NCBI GenBank assembly: GCA_027943335.1
Contig: BSBK01002083.1
Location: 735,501-799,500 of the forward strand
DNA length: 64,000 nt
Direction of reading: 5' to 3'
From: Chamaecyparis obtusa
Lineage: Eukaryota > Streptophyta > Pinopsida > Cupressales > Cupressaceae
Shown: positions 11,761-24,260 of the stretch, in pieces
How positions within the stretch are numbered: position 1 is the first letter of the stretch
Layout of the letters: each line of letters begins with the position of its first letter
Position numbers and translations under genes: made by a program
Notes under the pieces: model-generated
What the model saw: the letters and a program-made list of their open reading frames with translations, nothing else
What the model was told of the DNA's origin: nothing
Databases searched by the model: none

Positions 11761-13831
11761 AATCAAGGTCATCAAGAACATTGGATCCAAGCAAAGCTTT
11801 ATCTAGAATGGCTCTATGAGCTGGAGATATTCGAAGCAACTCAAACATGGAGATTTTTTCATTAGTGTGTTGGAGTTGTTGAACAATGCTATAAGATGTT
11901 GGCCTCGTGTCCTTAGGATTGGAAGATTTAGAAACAACCTTTTGTTTGGAAGCGGAAGAAAGATTGAAGGGCAACTTAGGGACATTTGATGAATCTAGGA
12001 TTTGTTTGTTCAAATGTGCTTGAGCCTGTGATTGAGTAACTGCATTAGCTGAAGAATGATCTCTATCTCTTCGTGAAATTATGATGACATTGCAATGTTT
12101 AGAGAGACAAGGTTCAACCATATTGATAACAACATTATTTCTAGGGTAAGCATAATTGACCTTTGCCCCCATATTAGGTTGAGAAGATGAAACTTCCTGA
12201 CCATGTTTCGAAAATGGTTCTATGAATGTTGTATGATCATTATTTCTCTTATGATTGTCAATGGTGATATCTCCCTTATCAATCAAATCTTGAATAGTAT
12301 ATTTCAAGCATAAGCAATTATTAGTTTTGTGACCTTTACCCCAATGGAAATCACATAATTCGTTCTCTCTCCACCATTTTGGTTTAGGATCAGAATCAGA
12401 TTGTTGGATCTCAGGCAAAGAGATGATGTTATTAGCCATCAGAGTTCTCATAGCTGATTCTAAAGATTCTCCAAGAGGAGTGAACGTTCATTTATTATCA
12501 GCGGACCACTTTTTATACTCTGGCTTCTTTTGAGATGATTCAGGCACCTTTTGTTCTGAAGCTTTTATGGCTTGGGTACCAATAGTTAGATTGAAAGCTA
12601 GTGCCTTTGATTGGGCATAGATAGTATCAACAACACCATCTGTGACAATGCCTTTATTCTTGTTCCAGTTTTTGTTCTTGTCTTTAGAACTAGATCCTGA
12701 TTTGTACTTGTCCTTTTGAAGTGTGATTTCTCCTTTTTTCACAAGTACTTTTTCAATTTTGATCACATTTTCTACCATCTTATCAAAAGACGTATGATCT
12801 TGCATTTGTAAAGGGTAGTTGATTTATGGGATAAGATTATTGATGAAGATTTCTAGTTTCTCCATTTCTGGAATAGGCCGGGCATATAGAGAGAATTTAT
12901 TCCTCCATCTTTTGAGAAATGTCAAGAATGGTTCGCTTGGATATTGCTTGAGATTGAAGATATCGATCATGGTGACTGGATGTTGAATATTGTAGGAGTA
13001 TTGCTGATAGAACAATTTGATCAACTCCTCAAAATTTTTGATAGTAGAAGGCAATCTAGAGAACCAATAAATGGTTGCTCCCCCTAGAGATCAAGGGAAG
13101 AGACACATCAGATAGGTTGGCTCGTGCATGAACTCCATAGATTGTGTACATAATTCTCTGACATGATCTTGAGGGTCAGAGTGTCCATCATACTTATCAT
13201 ACTTAGGCATCTCCACTCTTTTTGGGAATGGTGGCATGTAAAAGTCTTTGTCAAATGGAAAAGGACATAGGGCCTCCATGGAGAACTCCTTGGGTTCCTT
13301 TTCTTTCTCAAGGTTATTAAGCTTGACTTGCATGGCATGCATTTGTTTCATCATAGCTATGAGTGGAGTTTCTTCCTCATGTGTAATGATATCTTCAACA
13401 TTAAATTTGGGAGGAAGTTTAGCTCCTTGATGAGCTAATTGTAAAAAGTATGCCTCTCTATCTTCTTTCAAGAAATGCTTCATCATTCGTTTGAAGTTAT
13501 CATCATTTTGATATTGAGCAATTTCTTCAGGTGTGGGTTCCTGATCTGCACCATGTTGAGATTGAGCTCTTTGAGAGCCAAAGTTTGTCCCCACTTGAGA
13601 GATGGTGGGAGTTCTACCTGGGATAGATTGATGAGGAGTTTGTTGATTACCCCCATGAGTTGATGAAGGAGGAATGTAACCATTTTTTAATCGAAAGTTT
13701 CCAAGACCGTTGTCTTTGTAAAGACCAGAATTGTAGAGTTGCTCAAGAGTTGGAGCTTGGAGAGTGGTTATAGGTAAAGTATGGGATGCTTCTCCAGATT
13801 TCTTGTGAGAGGAAGCTCTAGTTTCCACCAT
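11761..13831 (-). pseudogene. Tat1 gag
   Basis: Structural protein of the particle. The start chosen is the Met of MVETRASS at 13831, the second Met of the open frame, because the short upstream MLHPRL looks like leader. Capsid signature: PFPKRVEMPKYDKYDG, SLGGATIYWFSRLP and FLKRWRNKFS. The nucleocapsid has the Tat-type knuckle CDFHWGKGHKTNNC followed by LKYTIQDLIDKGDI (about 12280-12370). One uninterrupted frame of ~2.7 kb (13831 to 11108, including protease) is broken only by TGA 13091-13093, TAA 12824-12826 and TGA 12488-12490. Confidence 0.92.
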
Positions 13832-13849
13832 TAACCTTGGGTGAAGCAA

Positions 13850-16090
13850 AAGAATAAGATGAAGACAATTGAAGAATGAATTGAATTAAGATGATCAGAT
13901 GACGCAACCTTGTCAAGGTTTGATTGATTGAAGTATAGATTTGACTTAGATGAGGGATACTGTGCCCTGGATGGATGGGTAGATGCCCAAAAGATAGCAG
14001 ACAAGATATCACAACACTTAGTCATTTTTGAAGATTGATTGAAGATTGATAGTTATGACAAGGTTTTGACACAAGATAAAAAAAAAACTCAAATCGATTA
14101 AACAAAAGGCTGGATTAGATTCAAAAGGTCACTTTAGGAAAATGATTGGATTCTAAGTAGTTTGCTGCTCTATTCCTGACACAGTGATTTTCTTGACAGA
14201 CTCTGGAAATAGGTTGGAAAAGCTGGATATCTAGCAATTCTGGCAACTTTCTGGTAATTTTTCAAAAATTCTTAAATGACTTTCTGCAGGCTTGTACGAC
14301 AGTGGGTATAGCATGAAACAATAATTGACAAGCTCGTACGACAGTTGACAACAAGAAAATTGACTTTTGAAAATGACTGGCATAAACACTCGTACGATAA
14401 TATACTAGTTACCATATGACAATCAGGGGGTTATGAAATGACTCTTGACCAAAACTTGTATGATTTTATTACCTGATGAGATGACTTTTGACTCCAGAAA
14501 GGAATTTCACTTCAATTTTTGCAAATTTTTGGGTTTTCAGTTTCAAATTGTTTGCAAATTTCAATGTCCAGATTTGAGGATTGTAACAGATTTGTTCATT
14601 TTTAGTAACCAGATAGATAAGCAAGCATGCAAAACAACAAGCAAGTGATTTCAAGCATATCTGAAAACAATGATCAAGGGTAAAAGCAACCTTGCGCATG
14701 AACAATCAAGTGACTTATTTGTGCTAATCCTTAGAAGTGCTAATTGTGTATGTTCCAAAAAGTTTTGCATTAATGCACATATTCCTAGAAAATGAAAATT
14801 TGGCCTCACTAGGGTTTTTAGTAATGGTTTGACTCTGCAACTTTTATGATCCAAGAGGGCGAACTCCAATCCAAGTGCACCAAGGTTTTGACATAGTCCG
14901 AGAAATTAATCTTCAGGATCTTCTAGGGAGATCTGACAACCCAACAAGAGACCACACCTGTGGAGATTTCTTCCAACAAGAGATTTATATAGCGGTTGTC
15001 ACTACCATGGCAAAAATGGCTATTACCGCTTGAGGTTCCATCAACATGGTTGACCCAATTAAGGGAATTTCCACTACAGTTAACCCTTTCTAAAGGTGAC
15101 TCACAAGATATACCACATGGGGACTAGATCAGATTCAAGGATCTGGGTTTCTGGTACTATCCAAAAAGGAAGTAGAGCATAATCCCCTAGCTTCTTCACC
15201 TCACCAAAACAAAGCAGACAGATAAATCTGATGTGCTAAGACTAAGATTATCTCACAAAGATCTATGACATCAACCCCTTATGATGTATCAACCTCTCTG
15301 GAGAGAGAATGCATCGATCAAAAGTTGAAGACACACAAATCTAGTAGAACGTGAGATGCCCTTAGTATCCTCCCTACCTACAAGGGTTCCTTCGTTGAGA
15401 AGAATTTCACTAGAAATTCACTCTCTCAAGAGCCACAAATAGTGTTCATAGGGCCTATTTACTATGTGTAACAAAGATGTCAAAAAGAAAATCTATGTTC
15501 ATTTTTAGAGTCCAAATGAAATGTGTGATATGGAAAAGAAAGGCACTCAAGCTAGACATGCAAGATGTTCATTTTAATCCAAATCCAAACGTTATCAGCT
15601 GAGAAGGTTACCTTAATTCCTCACAACACGCTTAGTAGATTTTTACCTATTTTTAGCAATTCTTGCACTTTTTCCAATAAAAAACCCGTGAAAATCAATA
15701 AAAAATAGAGAATTTCAATTGTTAGGGTTAGCTGTTAGTCAAAATCTGAAAACCAAATCTGACAAACTACCTGAAAAATTGAAACGACAATTGAACCCTA
15801 GCACTAAAACTCGTACGACAGTGGGTTACCTTCTAGACGACAATCTAGAAGCTTGTACGATAATGGGTATCAGATCACATGACAATCAAGCTTCCAGACG
15901 ACAGTGGGTTTCTACTTGTGCGATCCTCGATAAAATCAATTGTCATACGACAGTGAGTATCTCTTGGTACGAGTTTCTGATAAAACTTGTACAAAAATTA
16001 TATGGACAGAGAATAAAAATCGTAGCTTGGAATAGAAAAAGACAAGAAAATGATAGAAATTGATAAAATTTGAAGGGAAATCCATTTCAG
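13850..16090 (-). other. Tat1 leader (5' untranslated region) with repeated CGTACGA motif
   Basis: 2.2 kb between PBS and gag without a credible ORF. Two clusters (14291-14465 and 15809-15985) contain repeated TCGTACGACAGTGGGT-like words, including 14291, 14333, 14388, 15810, 15851 and 15953, with degenerate copies between. TCGTACGA is itself palindromic. One unit, 15831-15850, is a perfect hairpin (TTCTAGA, loop CGACAA, TCTAGAA). The 1.3 kb between the clusters shows nothing recognisable. Confidence 0.75.
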
Positions 16091-16109
16091 GGCCCCACGG
16101 TGGGCGCCA
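16091..16109 (-). other. Tat1 primer binding site
   Basis: The minus strand reads TGGCGCCCACCGTGGGGCC, four bases inside the 5' LTR end. TGGCGCC-type primer sites are usual in Tat/Athila elements; the exact tRNA is not assigned. A decayed counterpart is at 25563-25581 in Tat2. Confidence 0.88.
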
Positions 16110-16113
16110 GAAA

Positions 16114-17308
16114 TGTGTGTGTGAATTTTGTACCTGATTTGTAGACACAACACTTCAATAAAACATTAGAGGTTAGCTAAAATTGAAATCGTGCAATAAA
16201 TGAAAAACTAAACTAACTAGGCAATTTACTGCCTTCTATTAGATGTGAGTGTATTCTCAGATTGGACCGAGATCAGTGACCTTGATGACACCTAAACGAA
16301 GGATTTGAATGCGAAATCTAGATATGGAATGAATGCAATTAATCTATTTTTTTGGTTTTTCTGTGCAATTATGATAATGAAAACTTGATATGAATCTATG
16401 CTAATATGAAAATTGATATGCTAAAATGATCTAACAATAATATTCTAAATGATATGGATACTATGCAAGAACAATGAAAATCTCACAACTCGAATTCTCA
16501 AGATCGATTCTTCAATCTCCAATTCGATAGTGTGAGTGTGCAATTCATGGATTGATCCCAAATGAAGAGTTGAAGCCTTAATTTATAGAAATCTAGGGCT
16601 TTAGAGGTGCATGAAAAAAAGCCATAAATCACTCTTGTAACTCAGGTTGATTTTTGAGTTATTTTTTTAAAAATAAAGGATAATTAACTCACAAAAACAT
16701 GCAAAAGCAGAGTTTAACTCAAAATAGAGTTTAGATTTAATTGATAATTGATAGTTGTCTGCTTTTCTGATTGTGCATGTTTTATTATGAATTAATTTAA
16801 TAATAAAGTGATTTATTTCCAACTTAATTGATTTTGAAAAATAAAACAATTGATTTATGGGTTAATCAATTATTTTTCAAACTTTTATTCAAAAACAATA
16901 TTATTAAAAATTGACAACTTGCTTTAATTAATTAAATAAGAATTTAATCAATTATTCATAGGATTTTGTATTTATTGTCAAAATTAAATAACAATTTAGG
17001 AATAAATAGAATTAACTTCAATTAAACAATTAAGTGGCAGAATTAAATCTAATTAATTAAATATTGAGAATATTCAATTAATCAAACTTTAGGATAAATA
17101 GGATTTATCGCCAAATAATCATTAAATCAAAGATAATTAGGATAATTAGGAATATTACTAGGAATATTCCCTGATGCAGAATTTATGATAATCAATTAGG
17201 ATTTGACGATGTTTAGATGTGCCTTAGGTTAGGACTTTGATGTTGATTTCATTCGTATTGTCGATGTATGAGGTTAATGAACCTATAGCCCATTTTTGGG
17301 GTATTACA
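16114..17308 (-). repeat. Tat1 5' LTR (1195 bp) with promoter
   Basis: Direct repeat of 2834-4032, TG...CA ended. The promoter strand is minus: a TATA-like CTATAAATTAAGG is read from about 16590 down to 16577. Differences from the other LTR are mainly transitions and single bases. Confidence 0.95.
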
Positions 17309-17313
17309 CATAT
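17309..17313. repeat. Target site duplication of Tat1, right copy (CATAT)
   Basis: Exact match to 2829-2833. Confidence 0.9.
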
Positions 17314-18319
17314 CAACCATAAGATCAACAATAACATAAATAATAACAATAACAAAAAAAACATACAACATCTAGAGAAGAGAGAACACCAAATCTAAAT
17401 GGAAACCCACGGTGAAGGATTGTTCAAACTATTGTCCAAATTTAGTCTAAAAAATAAAATGATCTTACAATATTTACAGACACAAACCTACTTGATACAA
17501 TAATACTTCATTACAAATTTTCAATCACTAACCTGCTAGAGACACCAATCCCCACAACTAAACACCAAATCAATAAGAAACACCAAATCAATAAGAAATA
17601 CCAATCTCTACTAATAAAAAGAACCAACCTTTTCTAACCAAAGATTTACCTTCAATATGTTGTATTAATAGATGATGAACAACATAGCTATGTTCCAATT
17701 TTGATTATCTTTACTCTCTACTCTTTGCATTAGTTCTACTATGTTCCAATTTAGATATGCTTTGTAGTACATCTACTCTTATGTGTCAGAATGATTTAGC
17801 ATTGTGCTCACACACACAACATTCATATCACACAATTGTCTAAAACATTTCTCCATTATATATCTATGCACACATTTTAATTGCATAGAGAAGTTATTTG
17901 TAGAATGATTAATTCATTAGAGTAATGTGCAACAAGTCAACCAAAAGATAATATAAAAATCCATCCATTAAACCCTTGAGTTCACCATGTTTGTGTTTGA
18001 AATAATAATCCCCATGGAACCATTATTGTGTTTGAATAGTCATTTTGATCGTGAATTTCACAGACAAGATCAATGATAATTTGAACCTTGACCAGAATTA
18101 AATATTCTAATACGGAGGATAGACTTTGTCATTTGACTTTGGCCAATTAGGAAAGGTCAAACTTTACAACTAATTGATTAGGACCCACACTATGGCCAAA
18201 ATACTAATCTAGGATGCGGAGGGATGTGTATGTCCTTGTAGGACTAATAGAAACACATATTATTCTATCACATCATCATGGATGTGATTGAGCCTCTCAT
18301 ATTTTCTCTTGCAAGCATG
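17314..18319 (-). repeat. Probable rest of the left copia LTR, then anonymous AT-rich DNA
   Basis: Because Tat1 split the copia LTR at 2833, the sequence from 17314 should be its continuation. It contains AGAGAGAACACC and GGAAACCCACGG words common in plant copia LTRs. The far LTR end (expected ...CCAACA) could not be located, and past ~17700 I see nothing specific. Confidence 0.45.
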
Positions 18320-18805
18320 CACTAGGGGAGAGGACCTAGTAGTTGTGCACCCTAACTTTGCGCTTTTCAAAATCCTACGTGGAAATTTCAAATCACCCCC
18401 AATTTTTTATAGTGTCTTACTTGGCATATTCCTTTCTTATAACTAAGATTTTAGGCCCATCATCAAATATGATGCCACATCAACATGATTTTTGCCATGG
18501 TGTCCAAAACAACCCCAAAGAAGTGAGATAAATGGTGGTGCAAAAGAGACGCCCATGCTTGAGGAGCTGATGTGGCATCACATGATTGGTTGTTTTTTAG
18601 AATAAAGAATACATTTCATTCAATTATGGGTAGTCATCATGAGCAATAAAAATTGTAAAGTTCTAATTATTGGAGCAATATTGTGAAAATATTGGACATT
18701 AATTAAACAATTATGGATATTAAATTAACAAGTATGGATATCAAATAAAAAAATGCTATCACAACCATTGGAATGCATTCAAATGTTGGGTCCTCTCCCC
18801 TAGAT
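18320..18805. mobile_element. MITE-like element with 15-bp terminal inverted repeats
   Basis: CTAGGGGAGAGGACC at 18322-18336 is perfectly inverted at 18789-18803. The interior (~450 bp) has no transposase. The left end reads CACTAGGGG, which would suit a CACTA-type end, but the right end is TAGAT rather than TAGTG, and the flanks share only CATG. The superfamily is left open. Confidence 0.65.
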
Positions 18806-19076
18806 CATGTACATAGTTTTCTTCAAGAATATATCTACACTTTGGTAGGCCTGAGGCATGTTGTTGTATTTTGTTCCCTCATGGTCTCAACAAGATGCAA
18901 AAAATTGTAGTGGGTGATATGCCTCAAATGAGTGATGTCCTATCACATGAAAACATATTGTACCATCATGGTCCAATTCTTGTACCACCATGGTCTGAAT
19001 TGGAATCCTCTTCTTTTCCTTGTGATCACACAATAGGTTGACACATGGAAAAATATCACACTATCTTACTTTTAGC

Positions 19077-19579
19077 TGAAATCCCAAAGGGGGTAGGGTA
19101 GGTATGCCTTGTTTTTAGTACATTATGTGCCTCCTACATGGAATATGTGGTAGTACCAGATAATTGTCACCATGTGTAGACCAACAAATAGATGGTTGGT
19201 ATCATGGATATAAAAGCTCCTTTCGCTTCCCTTAAAAAGTTAATACCTTTGTACATTTGTGCTCTTTCAAAACCAATTAGAAATGAGGAAGGAATTAACA
19301 TGACATACAATATGAATTGGAATATTTTTTTTGTGCTCTACTAAGACTTGGGCCCTTACAAAAGCATAGGTGGAAAAACTACACAACTTCACAAAACTAA
19401 TTGGGTATACTCATCTATAGTAAAATAAAAGGAGGTGAGTTTTATATTCCATGATACCAACCATCTATTTTTGAGTCTACATATGGTTACAGTAATATGG
19501 GACTACCCTATACTCCTTGTGGGAGACACCTAACTATGCTACAAACAAATGTGTAGACACGTTACCCCCTGTGGGATTT
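19077..19579. mobile_element. Foldback element with ~145-bp imperfect inverted arms
   Basis: 19077-19222 and 19428-19579 are inverted copies: TGAAATCCCAAAGGGGG pairs with CCCCCTGTGGGATTTGA, and AGATGGTTGGTATCATGG pairs with CCATGATACCAACCATCT. The loop is ~205 bp with no ORF. Non-autonomous foldback or MITE of unknown family. Confidence 0.75.
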
Positions 19580-21667
19580 GAAATTTTGACCTCTCTTTCA
19601 AGAGTATAATTTCTCCATCACTAGGCCAACTCAAGTTGTATTAGCATAAAATTATGACACTTGTCAACATAGTACATCCTTGTAGCTTCAAATTAGGTAG
19701 GTTTATTGGGCCTATGATGAATTCACTACAATGGTTGAGTGACACCTAGTATTGACTGAGACAACATGCAAGAACACACAAAGAGCCAACCTTTAAGTAC
19801 TTACACAATATACAAATAATTTGAGACAATTGGGATGGATAGTAAGATTAGAATAGCAAGAATAGAAAGTGCATGAATAGAGAGGCTCAAGATATAACTT
19901 AAATGATTGGACATGGGATAGAGATAGTTGGCACAAAAATATAACAAAAGAAACTTGTGCTTGGACTATTATTAGGGTTTTTGAACTAGGGAAAAAAGGA
20001 AAGCATGATAGGCAGTGGCATGCCCAAACCTTAATAGCTACAATAGTGTTACTAGAGGTAATGATCCAAAACATAAATATCCAACTTGTTAAGAAGCTCC
20101 CAAGCTATACAACATGATTTTTTGACATTAATGACAATATTTCCAATATGAAGTAATTGTAAATTAGCAAACAAACATCTGTAGACATTCTATGATATAA
20201 ATGGAAAATATGAGATTGAGGAAGAGGATGTCATAATGAAACTCTTCATGTAATCCTTAAATTAATATGTGAGGGATTGGTTCATTTATTTGCTAGTTCT
20301 TTCTATTGTTTCATGGAAAGAGTTCAAAATAATGTTTACTAATCATTTTAATGAAAGCGTAGGCATGCACTCATTGATCAGTGAACTTATTCACATTTTA
20401 GGGTGAAGATAAATTACTCCTTACTTTCAATATGAGACTTGCAAAAGACTATAAGAGACATTCTAGAAAATACAAGATCAAAATGATTTTATGTGCCTAG
20501 TTTTATATTCGGGTGCATTCAATGAAAATAATATGGGTTCCTTATTGAGGGATAAAAATTGTGCATCAATCCATCAATTGTATGCTAGAGAAATAGATAT
20601 TGAGAATAACCTAAAATTTTTTAATTATGAACGATATTATATCTATAGGTGTTGACAATCATAAAAAAATTCATATGGATGAATAGTTTGATAATTATAA
20701 AAAATTTCACATGGATAAATAGTTCGGAATGAGAAATGAAGATATTGACATATAAAATTATAGTCAAATCACTAAGGAAGAATTCATGTCATAGAAAAAT
20801 CCAAGGAGAATATGAAAATAAAGAATTCTTAACTGAAGCAGAGGAGAACAAAATTGATTCAATTTATGAAGATATATCTAAAATTTAAATCAGTGTTTAA
20901 TTTAGTTGTAATTGGTTGATGAGTTTGTAGAAGGCTACAATGGGCTTCATAGTTTAAAGGATGCCCATGCACCTAGATATGTTGACAATAGTGCCTGAAT
21001 AACCAAGTAAAAAATTACTTCCCTTATAACTCACAAGCATAAACCCTAGTATTCTTCATTGTTTACAAACAAATAAACATATCTTGGGTGAATTGTGATT
21101 TCAGTCTTATGACAAAGGGAGCTTATAATTAGAAACTCAAGTTTGATACACACGTGGGTTTGTGAGGAAACAACAACATATAATAATTTTCAAATATTAT
21201 GGAGCATTCCTAGTTTATTGATGAAGATGTAGATGAGTTATTTACTAATCATTTCATGGTGAAGCTAGAAAGTGGCTGGTAAGTTTTCCTAATTGTTATT
21301 ACTCCACTTGGCAATGTCTAGTTTTAGGTTTTAATATAAAAACATCATGTAATTTTGATCATGTAAATCTTGCCTAAGATTTGTCTAATGCGAAAAAAAC
21401 ATGAAGGAGAATCACCTTAAAAAAATTATACAAGGCATGAATGCTTTGCTAGAAATACACTTCTGTCATAGACTTGAAAGTGTAATATACATAGGCTCAT
21501 TTTATGAAGCTTCTGTTGGGTTAGAGAACTATAGAGAAAGATTTGAAACTAGTAGGTTTGATCAAATATACAAATGAATTGTGTTCCTTGAGTAAATAAG
21601 ACACGATTATACAAAAATCAATATGTCCTGATTAATAATGATGGTTGTTAATCTACCCCATGTGAGT
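19580..21667. other. Anonymous AT-rich stretch
   Basis: About 2.1 kb with only short random ORFs (the longest is at 19793-20074). I recognise no domain, RNA gene or LTR boundary. It may be very old transposon debris. Confidence 0.5.
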
Positions 21668-22284
21668 TGTAGACACCTAAAAATATCCTCATGAAAGCAT
21701 AAAAATCCTCTATTAATTAAATAAATATTTATTATTTAGTAAATTAATTCATTAGCCTCTTTTTTTATTATTTAAATAAATTCTTATTGATTTATATAAT
21801 TTACTAAGAATTTTCTATCCCATGGTTAAATAAATCCCCATTTATTTAATTACCCATATCCCATTTTCCTTTTCTTCTATTTATGAAATAAATAGCTTTA
21901 TTTATTTTATAAATTCATCAACCCTCTTCTTTTCATTTCCATCAATCATCTCCATTCATATGGATTGACTCCACAATTTTGAGCTTGTGAAAAATGGTAC
22001 TTGTCTCTTCATTTGACTTTTTCACCTTCACTTGAGTAGATATTTTGGAAAGTCAATATTCTCTACCTACCATTCCATCTCATCAATTCATTTGCTAATG
22101 CCTATTAAATTTCCTTAGTCCTTCATATTTCCTACCTACTATCACACACTCTTCAATTCTAGCCACTCATTTACCACCTCTTAATCCTAGCCCTTGATTT
22201 TCACGATACTTCTATAAAACAAGACTTTCTCCTCACATTTGAACCCCTATGAAATATTATTGACTTGAGATTTTGGAGAACTTA
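21668..22284 (+). repeat. Gypsy-type LTR, interrupted by copia
   Basis: Starts TGTAGACACCTAAAAATATCC, nearly the same as the Tat2 LTR start at 24261 (TGTAGACATCTAAATTTGTCC). It has the same AT-rich U3 design and a TATA-like TCTATAAAACAAGAC near 22210. It stops where the copia LTR begins at 22285, so it is the outermost layer of the nest. Confidence 0.65.
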
Positions 22285-23269
22285 TGTTGGCATAACTGAT
22301 GAAGATGAGATAAGTAAGTATGTTGATGGTTTGATGATGTGTTTTTTCAGTTATGTTGTTGCCATTGATGTCAACTTAGGTGTTCTTAGGTAGATGACCG
22401 TGTTCTTGGTGTACCAAGTTATGATGTAGAAGTTGAATTGCGAGTTATGCTGTGAATTATGGTGTGCAATTTGAAATATAGGCTCTAGAGGTGTGTATAA
22501 TACTATATCTATGATTTCATATGTGTATGATGATTTTTATGCAAGTTACACTTAGTTTGGTGAAGATAGGGAATTGGTTTAGCAGTGAAGGAACAAAGAA
22601 GAAAGATTTGATCGGTATGTCCCACAAGAATGGAATCAAGTGTTGTAATCAGAAGTGTGTGATCTTGATGATATTATTGGATTTATGTTGTAATCACATC
22701 AATATTGGTGATTGTTGGACAAAGTTACATTATTCTAAAGTTTAGATAGTGAAGAAGGAAAAAATAGTGAAGTACAATCGGTTAGATCCTTGATCAGTGA
22801 AGGAAGATCAATTTGTGAAGATGGTTGAGTATTCCAGAATATGTGATGATGTGTCTAAGATTACATGGAATGTTAGATATGATTTTTATTGGTCGATTTG
22901 ATCAATAATTCGTGAAGAGGTGCATGAGCCTAGGGAAGTGTAATATATTGACCTTTTGGTGTTAAATCAAAGTGAGATTGGATCCTGATGTTGGTGCGAG
23001 ATAGAAAATGATTTCAACTTGTTCCACAGACTTATATTTGACTTCTATGGTTTTTACATTTTGGGTTTCCATGTGAAAAATACTTGTGTTGTGTTGAATT
23101 TGTGTCGATGCTTATTTCTTGGTGTATATTTTAGCACAAGTAAAGGTTACTTATTGCATACACGTGGTGAGGATTTGAAGGATAAGTTTTATCAAATTAT
23201 ATTTGTGTTTATTGGTAGATTACTAATTCACCCCCCTCTCAATAATCTTAGGGCCTGATTATTCCAACA
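22285..23269 (+). repeat. Copia 5' LTR (985 bp)
   Basis: Starts TGTTGGCATAACTGATGAAG and ends CCTGATTATTCCAACA, directly followed by a tRNA-Met primer site. TTCACCCCCCTCTC near the end is usual for plant copia LTRs. Confidence 0.88.
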
Positions 23270-23271
23270 AT

Positions 23272-23283
23272 TTGTATCAAAGC
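23272..23283 (+). other. Copia primer binding site
   Basis: TTGTATCAAAGC, 10 of 12 bases as TGGTATCAGAGC (initiator tRNA-Met), two bases after the LTR. Confidence 0.85.
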
Positions 23284-23338
23284 ATAGATCCTCTTGGTGA
23301 TAAGATCAAGCACTTGAGGTAAAGGTCTGATTGACAAG

Positions 23339-24237
23339 ATGTTTAGAAAGGAGGCTCCCAAGTTCACAAAAAATAACTACCTAGTATGGGAAGGCATGAT
23401 GGTTATACATAAGAGGTATGAGTGATCAATGATGGAATCATGTTGGAACTTAAATACTATGCCTTAGGAAACCCTAACTACATATCAGTTGAAGGAGAAG
23501 CAAGATAAAACACAAGCACAAGAAGCCATAGTAAGTACCCTTTTTGATACTAAAAATATTGATGTAAAAGGACTTAAAACATCTTATGAGGTTTGGAAAA
23601 AACTTGAACAAGTCTATGGAGGTGACAAGCATTTGCAAAAGGAAGGAGAAGAAAGTTTCTGAGGAAATTATGATGACATGAAAATGGTAGATAGAGAGAA
23701 CATTGCTCAATATGGTGCAAGAATCAAAGATGTTGTTGTTGCAATCGGAGGTGCAAGTGGTACCATGGAAGAAGAAGTTGTGATAAGTAAGATGCTAAGA
23801 AACTTGTTACCTACTTATGCAATTAAAGTGTCCATAATTAATGAGATGATAAAATTTGATAAAGTGACTGTTGATGGACCAATCGGTAAGCTTACTGCTT
23901 TTGAGCTTAATAATTATGCTAATAGTACTCTGAAGGTTGAAACTACTTTCAAGGATTCTATGATTCTATGGTAAGTATCCCTACAAGGAAAGGTAAAGAG
24001 TTGATGACTGGATATAATAGCTTTTCTAGTTTCACCATAGATTTAGATGCTATTTTGGAGGAAGAGAAAAGACAAGGAGAACTTGAAGCATTGATAACAA
24101 GGAGGTTACCTAGAGGAACCAATAAGTACAAAGACAAATTACGTTTAAAATGTTTCTCTTGTAACAAGATTTGTCACATTGTTGCTAGGTGCCCTAATGG
24201 AGAACACCAAAAGGATAAGGACAAATACAAGAAGTAA
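23339..24237 (+). pseudogene. Ty1/copia gag
   Basis: Start at ATG 23339. MFRKEAPKFTKNNYLVWEG opens the UBN2-type capsid. TSYEVWKKLEQVYGGDK and KMLRNLLPTYAIKVSIINEM follow, then LTAFELNNYANS. A zinc knuckle CFSCNKICHIVARC (C2HC spacing correct, the usual Gly replaced by Cys) lies near 24153-24194. Stops at about 23423 and 23465, a TGA in LQKEGEESF* near 23660 and a frameshift near 23965 inactivate it. Downstream pol is lost from view because Tat2 is inserted at 24260/24261. Confidence 0.88.
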
Positions 24238-24260
24238 AAAGGAAAGCCAAAGAAACAATG

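Larger units (their letters stand above)
2834..17308 (-). mobile_element. Tat1: complete but inactivated Tat-lineage Ty3/gypsy retrotransposon
   Basis: A 14.5 kb element on the minus strand. Reading the minus strand, the order is 5' LTR (16114-17308), PBS (16091-16109), 2.2 kb leader, gag, protease, G-patch-like segment, linker, RT, RNase H, second RNase H, integrase, 2.3 kb 3' spacer, PPT (4033-4046) and 3' LTR (2834-4032). The second RNase H domain between RNase H and integrase and the long spacers are hallmarks of the Tat lineage. Both LTRs run TG...CA. The duplication CATAT is intact on both sides, so this is one undisturbed insertion. The LTRs differ by roughly 4 percent over the first ~700 bp compared by eye. 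About a dozen nonsense codons and two frameshifts make it non-autonomous now. Confidence 0.95.
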
